Shown one piece after another: positions 1 through 6,628 of a stretch of 15,565 bases of DNA. Origin of the DNA: Planctomycetota bacterium (lineage in GTDB: Bacteria; Planctomycetota; UBA1135); assembly GCA_014382465.1 (NCBI GenBank), contig JACNJP010000267.1, positions 1-15,565 of the forward strand. Direction: 5' to 3'. A program made the position numbers and the translations under genes. How positions within the stretch are numbered: position 1 is the stretch's first letter; each line of letters opens with the position of its first letter. The notes beneath the pieces are model-generated. The model was not told the DNA's origin. It worked only from the letters and a program-made list of their open reading frames with translations, and ran no database searches.

Positions 1-1
1 C

Positions 2-2140
2 CCCGGTGCGCCACGCGGGCACACGCGCGCCGAGGCCGCGGGGGTCAACAGCCGGCTGTCGCTCAGGCGCGGCGACCTTGGGGTCCGCGCGGTCCACGGC
101 CTCGGCCTGTTCCGCGGCGGCGACGCCGGCCAGCCGGCGCCCGCGGGGAGCGTGGCGGCCGGCGCCGCGGTCCAGGACGTGATCGTCCTCGAGTTCGCCG
201 GCGACGCCCTGCTGCAGGTCCCGGTGTCGCGCGTCGACCTGGTCGAGCGCTACATCGGGGCCGGCGGCGGCTCCGGCGCGCCGCCGCTCGACCGGCTCGG
301 CTCGGGCAGCTTCCTGCGCCGCCGCGGCAAGGTCGAGGCGGCGGTCGAGGACCTCGCCGCCGACCTGCTCGAGATCCAGGCCCGGCGCCAGAGCAGCCAC
401 GGCACGCCGATGCCGTGGTCCAAGGAGCAGGAGGAGTTCGACGCCAGCTTCCCGTGGGAGGACACCCCCGACCAGGCGCAGGGCACGCGCGAGATCATGG
501 ACGACCTCGGGGCGCCGGCGCCGATGGACCGGCTGCTGTGCGGCGACGTCGGCTACGGCAAGACCGAGCTGGCCGCCCGCGCCACCTTCCGCGCCGTCGA
601 CGCCGGCAAGCAGGTGGCGATCCTGGTGCCGACCACGGTGCTCGCCGAGCAGCACACGCGCACCTTCCGCCAGCGCTTCGCCGACTGGCCGGTGACCGTC
701 TCGCAGCTGTCCCGCATCGTGCCGCCGCGGGCGCGCAAGGAGGTCATCGAGGGGCTGGCCTCCGGCGCGGTGGACATCGTCATCGGCACCCACCGGCTGC
801 TGTCGCGCGACGTGCGCTTCGCCCGCCTCGGGCTGGTCATCATCGACGAGGAGCAACGCTTCGGCGTCAAGGCCAAGGCGACGCTGCAGAAGAAGCGCGC
901 CGCGGTCGACGTCCTGACGCTGTCGGCGACGCCGATCCCGCGGACCCTGCACATGGCGATGGCCGGGATCCGCGACATCACCTCGCTGAGCACCGCGCCG
1001 GTCGGCCGCCTCGAGGTCCACACCGAGATCCGCTACGGCGACGAGGACGAGCTCATCGCCGACGCCCTGCGCCGCGAGGTCGAGCGCGGCGGCCAGGTCT
1101 TCTTCGTCCACAACCGCGTCCACGACCTCGAGCGCGTCGCCCAGCGGGTTCAGCGCCTGTGCCCCGGGATCAGGATCGTCACCGGCCACGGCCAGATGGA
1201 GCCGCGGGAACTCGAGGCGGCGATGCTGGCCTTCGTCCGCGGCCAGGCCGACCTGCTCTGCTGCACTACCATCGTCGAGAGCGGCCTCGACATCCCGAAC
1301 GCCAACACCATCTTCATCGACGACGCCCAGAACTACGGCCTCGCCGACATGCACCAGCTGCGCGGCCGGGTCGGCCGCTCGGCCACCCGCGGCTTCTGCT
1401 ACCTGCTGATCCCGCGCGGTCAGCCGCTTTCGGCGGACGCCCGCCGCCGCCTCAAGGCGGTCGAGGAGCTGCGCTACCTCGGCGCCGGCTTCCAGATCGC
1501 CATGCGCGACCTCGAGATCCGCGGCGCCGGCAACCTGCTGGGCGCCGAGCAGTCGGGCCACATCGCCGCGGTCGGCTTCGAGACCTACCGGCGGCTGCTG
1601 GCGCAGGCGGTGGCGCGGCTGAAGCGCCACGGCCACGGCCAGCCGGCGCGGGCGCTGAAGGCCGAGCTCGAGCCGGCGGCGGACGTCTCGCTGGGAGTGG
1701 CCGCGGCCCTGCCGCCGGGCTACGTCCAGGACGAGGAGTCCCGGCTGCTGATCCTGCGGGAGCTCGACCAGGTGCGCCAGCCGGAGCAGGTCGACCTGGC
1801 GCTGTCCGCGCTGCGGGACCGCTTCGGCCCGCCGCCGGAGGAGGTGGCCCGGCTGGCGCGGCTGTTCTTCCTGAAGCACCGCCTCGGCGCCCTCGGCTTC
1901 GACTCGCTCCAGCGCGTCGACGACCGCCTGATCTGCACCGTGGGTGAAATGCGCCGGGTCGAGAAGGCGCTGGCGCCGCACCGGGTAGACTTCCGGGTGA
2001 TCACGCCGCGCCAGGCCCACTGGATGCTCCCGGACCCGGAAATGGCCCCGACGGCCGTCCTGGCCCACTTGTACTCGGTGGCCGCCGCTTGCCGCCCCAG
2101 CCCGAAACGCCGAGAATCCCGGGCTTCCCGAAGCCGCTGA
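2..2140 (+). CDS. mfd: Transcription-repair coupling factor Mfd, 5'-truncated
   Basis: Mfd is the ATP-driven translocase that removes RNA polymerase stalled at DNA lesions and recruits UvrA. The reading frame is open to the left edge, so about 712 C-terminal residues of a protein usually near 1,100-1,150 are present; the UvrB-like N-terminal part lies outside. Visible in order: the end of the RNA-polymerase-interacting (CarD-like) domain (VHGLGLF around 77-115, then VPVSRVDLVERY around 212-250), Walker A GDVGYGKTE at 542-568, the DEEQ box near 845 (IIDEEQRFG), the SATPIPRTLHMA motif near 925-960, helicase motif VI QLRGRVGRS near 1357-1383, the TRG region (RDLEIRGAGNLLG), and the C-terminal D7 domain. 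An internal GTG at 152 is not the true start, because homology continues upstream of it. The stop overlaps the next start as TGATG. The first ~45 bases match Mfd poorly and may be contig-edge sequence. Confidence 0.96.
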   Translation, partial: PGAPRGHTRAEAAGVNSRLSLRRGDLGVRAVHGLGLFRGGDAGQPAPAGSVAAGAAVQDVIVLEFAGDALLQVPVSRVDLVERYIGAGGGSGAPPLDRLGSGSFLRRRGKVEAAVEDLAADLLEIQARRQSSHGTPMPWSKEQEEFDASFPWEDTPDQAQGTREIMDDLGAPAPMDRLLCGDVGYGKTELAARATFRAVDAGKQVAILVPTTVLAEQHTRTFRQRFADWPVTVSQLSRIVPPRARKEVIEGLASGAVDIVIGTHRLLSRDVRFARLGLVIIDEEQRFGVKAKATLQKKRAAVDVLTLSATPIPRTLHMAMAGIRDITSLSTAPVGRLEVHTEIRYGDEDELIADALRREVERGGQVFFVHNRVHDLERVAQRVQRLCPGIRIVTGHGQMEPRELEAAMLAFVRGQADLLCCTTIVESGLDIPNANTIFIDDAQNYGLADMHQLRGRVGRSATRGFCYLLIPRGQPLSADARRRLKAVEELRYLGAGFQIAMRDLEIRGAGNLLGAEQSGHIAAVGFETYRRLLAQAVARLKRHGHGQPARALKAELEPAADVSLGVAAALPPGYVQDEESRLLILRELDQVRQPEQVDLALSALRDRFGPPPEEVARLARLFFLKHRLGALGFDSLQRVDDRLICTVGEMRRVEKALAPHRVDFRVITPRQAHWMLPDPEMAPTAVLAHLYSVAAACRPSPKRRESRASRSR

Positions 2141-3198
2141 TGCTCCTCTCCACCCTGCTGCTCTCCCTGGCCGCCCCCGCCGTCGCCCCCGCTCCGCCCC
2201 AGGTCCAGGACCCCGGCGAGCCGGGCAAGCTGGAGGTCCACCTCCGCCTGCGGGCGATCGTCAACGACCAGGTCCTGACCGACGAGGACCTCTACTGGAT
2301 GGCCCAGCGGCGCTTCAACCTGGCCCCCGGGCAGCGCCCGACCGAGGAGCAGGTCGACAGCGTGTTCCCGCTGGCGGTCTCGGACATGCTGCTGCGCGAA
2401 GGCTGGCGGCTGAGCGGCCGGGACGAGACCATGCTCAACCGCATCATCCAGAAGGAGCTCGACGCCCGCATCGAGGCCGCCGGCTCGCTGGCGGCCCTGA
2501 GCGCCGAGATGGCGGCCGGCGGCGGCACCATCGAGGACTTCAAGCGCTTCTACCGCCGGATGGTGGTCGGCTATCTGTTCCGGAGCATCGAGACCGGCCA
2601 GCAGCCGGAGAAGGGCAAGGCGGTCAAGGTCGTGATGTTCGTCCCGCCGCGGGAGATCCGGGACTATTTTGACAACAACCAGGGCTTTTATTCCACGGCA
2701 CGGCGGGCCAAGGGCCGGATCCTGATGGTGCCGAAGGCGGACGGCCAAGACCCTAGCCGCGCCCGGATCGAGGAGATCCGGCTCGAGATCACCAGCGGCA
2801 CCAAGACCTTCGTCGAGGGGGTCCAGGCCTACTCCGACTTCAAGAAGAGCCTGGACGGCGCCAGCGGCTGGTACTCGGCCAACATGACCGGCAAGGCCCA
2901 AGTGCTGAAGGACTTCTTCCTCGGCAACCCGGCGGGCACCCTCAGCGAGCCCCTCGACCTGGGTCGGGACTGGGCCCTCTGCCTGGTGGAAACCGTTGAG
3001 GAGGGAGGAGTTACGCCTTTCGAGGAGGTCCAGGAGGAGATCCGCAAGATCCTCCTCGACCAGCGCTACCAGGAGACCCTGAAGCAGGCCCTCGCCCGGA
3101 CCCGCAAGCGCTGCTACGTCTGGCCCGCCGAGGAGGTCGACCAGGCCCTCGCCCTGCTCTTCGCCGACCCGTCCGGCGAAGAGGAAGAAGACCTGTAA
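2140..3198 (+). CDS. Secreted SurA/parvulin-like peptidyl-prolyl isomerase-family chaperone
   Basis: A 352-residue protein with a hydrophobic N-terminal signal-like segment (MLLSTLLLSLAAPAVA), then a SurA-type N-terminal segment starting RAIVNDQVLTDEDL (38-51), a helical region to about 160, and a parvulin-like region at about 185-288 (RAKGRILMVPK ... SGWYSANMTGK ... LDLGRDWALCLVETVEE). ATG 2140 is chosen over the in-frame TTG at 2089 because it overlaps the mfd stop (TGATG) and places the signal peptide first. The family works in the periplasm on unfolded outer-membrane or secreted proteins. The whole protein has a single histidine, at residue 34, so the histidines usual in active parvulins are absent from the PPIase region; it may be a chaperone without isomerase activity. 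The tail is very acidic. Position directly after mfd, with overlap, suggests one transcript. The family call is by motif pattern only. Confidence 0.78.
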   Translation: MLLSTLLLSLAAPAVAPAPPQVQDPGEPGKLEVHLRLRAIVNDQVLTDEDLYWMAQRRFNLAPGQRPTEEQVDSVFPLAVSDMLLREGWRLSGRDETMLNRIIQKELDARIEAAGSLAALSAEMAAGGGTIEDFKRFYRRMVVGYLFRSIETGQQPEKGKAVKVVMFVPPREIRDYFDNNQGFYSTARRAKGRILMVPKADGQDPSRARIEEIRLEITSGTKTFVEGVQAYSDFKKSLDGASGWYSANMTGKAQVLKDFFLGNPAGTLSEPLDLGRDWALCLVETVEEGGVTPFEEVQEEIRKILLDQRYQETLKQALARTRKRCYVWPAEEVDQALALLFADPSGEEEEDL

Positions 3199-3280
3199 AA
3201 TCCCCGTCCTCGCCTGAACCGGCCAGGCGGAAGCGCGTTGTTTCGATGCTGTCCGCCCACCCCCCCGGCCGCGTGAAATC

Positions 3281-4852
3281 ATGTCTGAACAGCCCATCCA
3301 GCCCATCCAGCCTCTCGACGTCGAGTACCACCGGTCCTGGGAGACCGACAAGAGCTTCAACGACGTCCTCGCCGACACGCTGAGCAAGGCTCCCTACCTG
3401 CTGGTGTCCCTGGCCATCCACGGCCTCGGCGCCCTCATCCTGGCCGGCTTCGCCTTCCTGCGCAGCCAGGAGCAGGAGGCCCCGACCATCGAGATGGCGG
3501 CCGCCCCGCCGCCGCCGGAGATCGAGGAGCCCGAAGAGGAGCCCGAGGAGATCGTCGAGGAGATCATCGAGGAGCCCGTGCTCCAAGAGACCGAGATGGA
3601 GGAGGTCGAGCAGGAGACCGTCGAGGAGATGGGCGACCCCGACTTCCTGAGCGACGCGCCCTTCGACTCCGACGCCTGGAACAACGACGTCGGCCTCGGC
3701 GGCGGCGCCGGCGGGCTGCGCGGCGGCCGCGGCGGACGGGGCGGGCGCAAGGGCGGCGACGCCACCGAGAAGGCGGTCGCGGCGGCCCTGAAGTGGCTGC
3801 ACGACCACCAGGCGCCCGAGGGCTTCTGGGACTGCGACGAGTTCATGTACTACGACAAGTTCCCGGACAAGACCGCCTCGGACGGCCCGGGCAGCCCGGT
3901 CAACGACGTCGGCGACTCCGGCCTGGCGCTGCTGGCCTTCCTCGGCCACGGCAACACCATGTCCGAGGGCAAGTACAAGGAGGACGTCGTCCGCGGCGTC
4001 AACTGGCTCAAGTCCAACCAGCTCGACAACGGCCTGTTCGGCGACGAGGTCGGCAACCCGACCCTCTACAACCACTCGATCGCCACCATGGCGATGGGCG
4101 AGGCCTACTACTTCGGCAAGTCGCCGATCCTGCTGATCCCGCTGAAGAAGGCCATCGGCACCATCACCCGGTCGCGCAACGAGTACACGGTGTGGCGCTA
4201 CAGCCTGACGCCCAACGGCGACAACGACACCTCGATCACCGGCTGGATGGTGTTCGCGCTCGAGACCGCGCATGACAGCGGCCTCGAAGTCGACTCGGCG
4301 ATCTTCCGCGACTCGGAGGACTGGTTCGACACCATGACCGACTCGCTCGGCCGCTGCGGCTACAACATGGAAGCCCAGGCGGGCTCGCGCCCGTCGCGGC
4401 CGCGGGCCTACATCGAGCGCTTCCCGCCGGACAAGTCCGAGGCGCTGACCGCCGTCGCCCTGCTGTGCCGGATCTTCATGACCGACACCGACAAGGTGAA
4501 GCGCTGGAACGATCACCCCAAGTACGAGGTGATGAAGAAGCACGCCGACCTGCTGGTCGAGACCCTGCCCCTGTGGGACGCCGAGGGCGGGAGCTGCGAC
4601 TTCTACTACTGGTACTACGGCACCTTCGCCCTGAACCAGTGGGGCGGCGACCACTGGAAGAAGTGGAAAAAGGCGATCGAGACCGCCATGCTCGACAACC
4701 AGCGCATGGAGGACCCCGAGGACAACTTCTACGGCTCCTGGGACCCCGTCGGCCCCTGGGGCGAAGACGGCGGCCGCGTCTACACCACCGCCATCGGCGC
4801 CCTGATCCTCGAGGTCTACTACCGCTACGGCAGGGTCCTCGGCGCCCGTTGA
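3281..4852 (+). CDS. TonB-like membrane-anchored protein with C-terminal squalene-cyclase/prenyltransferase-like toroid domain
   Basis: A 523-residue protein in four parts. Residues 1-37 are cytoplasmic-looking and 38-60 form one transmembrane helix (YLLVSLAIHGLGALILAGFA). Residues 66-117 are a Pro/Glu-rich acidic linker of the kind that follows the TonB membrane anchor (AAAPPPPEIEEPEEEP). A Gly/Arg-rich hinge at 136-159 leads to an alpha/alpha-toroid domain at 160-523. QW-like motifs are visible (Q177 with GFW, Q247 with GLF, and YGSWDPVGPWGEDGGRVYTTA near the end). The closing YTTAIGALILEVYYRY is typical of prenyltransferase/squalene-oxidase repeat proteins. The catalytic DxDD of squalene-hopene cyclases is not present; the nearest sequence is DNDT at 314-317, so cyclase activity is not predicted. 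It probably sits in the inner membrane with the toroid in the periplasm. No Shine-Dalgarno precedes the ATG. A strong terminator follows at 4896-4932. Confidence 0.82.
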   Translation: MSEQPIQPIQPLDVEYHRSWETDKSFNDVLADTLSKAPYLLVSLAIHGLGALILAGFAFLRSQEQEAPTIEMAAAPPPPEIEEPEEEPEEIVEEIIEEPVLQETEMEEVEQETVEEMGDPDFLSDAPFDSDAWNNDVGLGGGAGGLRGGRGGRGGRKGGDATEKAVAAALKWLHDHQAPEGFWDCDEFMYYDKFPDKTASDGPGSPVNDVGDSGLALLAFLGHGNTMSEGKYKEDVVRGVNWLKSNQLDNGLFGDEVGNPTLYNHSIATMAMGEAYYFGKSPILLIPLKKAIGTITRSRNEYTVWRYSLTPNGDNDTSITGWMVFALETAHDSGLEVDSAIFRDSEDWFDTMTDSLGRCGYNMEAQAGSRPSRPRAYIERFPPDKSEALTAVALLCRIFMTDTDKVKRWNDHPKYEVMKKHADLLVETLPLWDAEGGSCDFYYWYYGTFALNQWGGDHWKKWKKAIETAMLDNQRMEDPEDNFYGSWDPVGPWGEDGGRVYTTAIGALILEVYYRYGRVLGAR

Positions 4853-4895
4853 AAGAGGGTGTCAGGCTCGCTCGCATAGTTGCGAGCCTGCGAGA

Positions 4896-4938
4896 GAAGG
4901 AGGGCAGCGAGCCGGTCTCGCTGCCCTCCTTCCTTTGC
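4896..4938 (+). terminator. Rho-independent terminator of the TonB-like/toroid gene
   Basis: A perfect 16-bp stem (4896-4911 with 4917-4932) and a 5-base loop (CCGGT) are followed by CTTT. It lies 43 bases after the stop codon at 4852 on the same strand. The stem is strong; the T tract is short. Confidence 0.7.
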
Positions 4939-5000
4939 GCCGATGCTGCCCAGGCCAGCCGGCGGTCGCGCGCTCAGCCAGCGGTCGCGCTCACGGCCGC

Positions 5001-5042
5001 CAGAAAAAGAAGCCAGCGGGGACCGCGCGGTCCCCGCTGGCT
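5001..5042 (-). terminator. Rho-independent terminator of rpsT
   Basis: Positions 5011-5042 form a perfect 32-base palindrome (arms of about 14 bp and a GCGC centre). Read on the minus strand it is followed at once by TTCTTTTTCTGG, a textbook U tract. It lies 50 bases past the rpsT stop, beyond the right REP-like hairpin. Confidence 0.85.
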
Positions 5043-5092
5043 GCTGGGCTCGTCCTGAATAGTCGGAACTATTCGAACGAGCCTGACACCTT

Positions 5093-5353
5093 CTACATCG
5101 CCTGTACGGAGCGGGCGAGGCGGGACTTGCGCCTCGAGCCGGTGTTGGCGTGGAGCTGGTGCCACTTGACGTTCTTGTCGATCATCCTCTGGGCCTCGAG
5201 CAGGCACTTCTGGGCCTCTTCCTTGTTGCCCTCCTCGACGGCGGACAGGGTCCGCTTGATCCAGGTTCGCATGGAGGACTTGCGACCGCGGTTGAGTTCG
5301 CGACGCACGATGCTGCGCTTGAGGGCGCCTTTGGCAGACTGAGTGTTCGGCAT
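5093..5353 (-). CDS. rpsT: 30S ribosomal protein bS20
   Basis: 86 residues starting MPNTQSAKGALKRS, with the family's N-terminal NxxSAKK-like segment, regular Lys/Arg spacing (RRELNRGRKSSMRTWIKR) and the C-terminal HANTGSRRKSRLARSVQA typical of bS20, which binds 16S rRNA in the body of the 30S subunit. Length is normal for the family. It lies 67 bases downstream of the TPR gene on the same strand and has its own promoter-like sequence at 5387-5414. No Shine-Dalgarno is visible before the ATG; the bases upstream are CCGGCCCCAAC. bS20 controls its own synthesis in E. coli, and the short leader here contains repeated CCGGAA/ATCCGG words that could form structure, but this is speculative. Confidence 0.96.
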   Translation of the reverse strand: MPNTQSAKGALKRSIVRRELNRGRKSSMRTWIKRTLSAVEEGNKEEAQKCLLEAQRMIDKNVKWHQLHANTGSRRKSRLARSVQAM

Positions 5354-5386
5354 GTTGGGGCCGGATTTCCGGATTCCGGGCCGGAC

Positions 5387-5414
5387 ATTCTAGCGCCTGG
5401 GCGCGAGGCCGCAA
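5387..5414 (-). promoter_or_regulatory. Sigma70-like promoter for rpsT
   Basis: On the minus strand TTGCGG, a 16-base spacer and TAGAAT lie between the TPR stop and the rpsT ATG, predicting a leader of about 25-30 bases. The A/T-rich TAGAAT stands out in a very GC-rich spacer. The match is by eye. Confidence 0.45.
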
Positions 5415-5420
5415 GCCGGA

Positions 5421-6059
5421 CTAGGCCCCCTCTTCCGGCTCCTTCTCGCCGCGGGCGGCCCGCAGGAAGGCCGCCGGGTCCACCGCCAGGTCGAAACCGC
5501 TGTCGGCCTCCTCGTAGCGCTTGGTCCGCAGAGCCTGCTCAGCGGCCAGGTTCTTGCGGGCCCGCATGGCCTCGGTGTCGCGGGGGTTGGCGTCCAGGGC
5601 CTTCTGGTAGTAGTCCAGGGCGGCGTCGACCTCTCCCTGGGCCGCCGCCAGCCCGCCGGCCCGCTTGGCGGCCTCGCCGTGACGCTCGGCCAGGGCGCCG
5701 AAGGCCCCCAGGGCGGCCCCGGCGTAGCCCGCCCGCTCCAGCGAGTCGGCCCAGACGAAGCCCTTCTCGAGGCTCTGGGGGTTCTTGATGAAGGCCCGCC
5801 GCCGCGACCGCGCCTCCCCCTCGGCGTTTCGCGTGAGCTTGCTGATCCCCGCCGCCAGCCCGGCCGGCCCGGCGCCGAGCCGCCCGAACAGGCTCTTCTT
5901 GCCCTCCCCGAGCTTGATCAGGGCCCGGGTCAGGAGCTCGGCCGCCCGCGCCTCACCCGGCGCGAAGTCCAGGACCTGGTCGCAGAGTTCAGCGGCGAAG
6001 TCGGACTGGCCGCGGTTGAGGGCGTCTTCCGCCCGGTCGAGGTGCTTGTTCAGATCCAT
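5421..6059 (-). CDS. Small tetratricopeptide-repeat (TPR) protein
   Basis: 212 residues with no signal peptide or membrane segment, so probably cytoplasmic. TPR-like helix pairs are visible at about 3-36 (HLDRAEDALNRGQSDFAAEL), 98-128 (GFVWADSLERAGYAGAALGA) and 131-164 (AAQGEVDAALDYYQKALDAN, then PRD). A basic, glycine-rich stretch at 53-92 (KKSLFGRLGAGPAG ... EARSRRRAF) separates the first from the others. The C-terminus is acidic (EKEPEEGA). Such proteins act as protein-protein interaction scaffolds; no specific partner can be read from the sequence. It is divergent from def (47 bases between starts) and precedes rpsT on the same strand, so it may share a transcript with it. It is a real gene by codon pattern and repeat structure; the function is unknown. 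Confidence 0.83.
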   Translation of the reverse strand: MDLNKHLDRAEDALNRGQSDFAAELCDQVLDFAPGEARAAELLTRALIKLGEGKKSLFGRLGAGPAGLAAGISKLTRNAEGEARSRRRAFIKNPQSLEKGFVWADSLERAGYAGAALGAFGALAERHGEAAKRAGGLAAAQGEVDAALDYYQKALDANPRDTEAMRARKNLAAEQALRTKRYEEADSGFDLAVDPAAFLRAARGEKEPEEGA

Positions 6060-6079
6060 GGGCTCGAGAGGGACGCGGC

Positions 6080-6086
6080 TATTCTA
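6080..6086. promoter_or_regulatory. A/T island with overlapping -10-like hexamers for the divergent TPR gene and def
   Basis: In the 47-base gap between the two divergent starts, the only A/T-rich word reads TATTCT on the plus strand (6080-6085, towards def) and TAGAAT on the minus strand (6081-6086, towards the TPR gene). Predicted leaders are about 15 bases on each side. No convincing -35 is visible for either. TATTCT also occurs before tRNA-Phe and TAGAAT before rpsT. Confidence 0.35.
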
Positions 6087-6106
6087 TGCCCTAGACAAGT
6101 CGGTTC

Positions 6107-6628
6107 ATGGACATCGTGCTCTACCCCGATCCGCGCCTGCGGAAACCCAACGCCCCCGTCGAAGCCTTCGACGAGGAGCTGGCGGCCACCGCCCGCCAGA
6201 TGTTCGAGCTGATGTACCGGACCAAGGGGGTCGGCCTGGCCGCCCCGCAGGTCGGGATCAACCTCCAGATGATGGTCTACAACCCCGAGGGCGACGCCCT
6301 GAAGCCCGAGGGCGAGACCGTCCTGTGCAACCCCAGGATCGTCCGCCGCGCCAAGGACAAGGAGTTCGAGGAGGAGGGCTGCCTGAGCTTCCCCGGGGTC
6401 TACGCCCAGGTCCAGCGGCCGGCCTCGGTGGTGGTCGAGGCCCTGAACCTGGCAGGTGAGGAGTTCAGCCTGGAGCTGGACGCGTGGGAGGCGCGCATCT
6501 TCCAGCACGAGTTCGACCACCTGGACGGCATCCTGTTCACCGACCGCCTCACCCCGGCGAACAAGACCCTGGTCAAGAGCCAGCTCGACGAACTCGAGAC
6601 GGCCTACCGAGAGCGTGCTCAGGCTTGA
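6107..6628 (+). CDS. def: Peptide deformylase
   Basis: 173 residues, normal length. The enzyme removes the formyl group from the N-terminal methionine of new proteins using a metal ion, usually Fe2+. All three family motifs are intact: GVGLAAPQVG at 41-50, EGCLSFPG at 90-97 with the metal-binding Cys92, and QHEFDHLDG at 133-141 with metal ligands His134 and His138 and catalytic Glu135. The N-terminus (MDIVLYPDPRLRKPNAPV) matches the usual family start, which fixes ATG 6107 even though no Shine-Dalgarno is present. The end of the gene overlaps the start of ribF by 14 bases, so the two are very likely cotranscribed and translationally coupled. Active-site residues are complete and the gene should be functional. 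Confidence 0.97.
   Translation: MDIVLYPDPRLRKPNAPVEAFDEELAATARQMFELMYRTKGVGLAAPQVGINLQMMVYNPEGDALKPEGETVLCNPRIVRRAKDKEFEEEGCLSFPGVYAQVQRPASVVVEALNLAGEEFSLELDAWEARIFQHEFDHLDGILFTDRLTPANKTLVKSQLDELETAYRERAQA

Larger units (their letters stand above)
4858..5090. repeat. 233-bp intergenic element bounded by 28-bp inverted repeats (REP-pair or MITE-like)
   Basis: The left end (4858-4885) and the reverse complement of the right end (5063-5090) share 25 of 28 bases, beginning GGTGTCAGGCTCG. Each end is itself part of a hairpin: left 4863-4871 with 4882-4890 (9 bp); right 5047-5053 with 5077-5083 (7 bp), enclosing 5057-5063 with 5068-5074 (7 bp, loop CGGA). Inside are two further strong hairpins that act as converging terminators and an imperfect direct repeat of about 20 bp at 4955-4993. 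There is no open frame for a transposase and no clear target-site duplication in the flanks. Paired inverted palindromes in an intergenic space are the hallmark of REP/BIME elements mobilised by RAYT (IS200-like) transposases; a MITE is the alternative. The element fills nearly all the space between two converging genes. Confidence 0.6.

Noticed and set aside
152..154. GTG as the start of mfd
   Set aside because: The frame stays open to the window edge and encodes part of the RNA-polymerase-interacting domain upstream; the gene is truncated, not started here.
314..317. Placeholder check of the DNDT motif of the toroid protein as a working DxDD cyclase acid (residue numbering; bases 4220-4231)
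   Set aside because: The second acidic residue of the DD pair is Thr, so an active squalene-hopene cyclase is not supported.
2089..2139. TTG start for the SurA-like gene
   Set aside because: It would add 17 residues in front of a clean signal peptide; ATG 2140 overlaps the mfd stop and is better placed.
3210..3230. Hairpin CGCCTG/CAGGCG after the SurA-like gene as a terminator
   Set aside because: Only 6-7 bp with no T tract; too weak to call.
3011..4654. A 547-residue minus-strand open frame opposite the TonB-like/toroid gene
   Set aside because: No recognisable motif; explained by codon bias of the real plus-strand gene.
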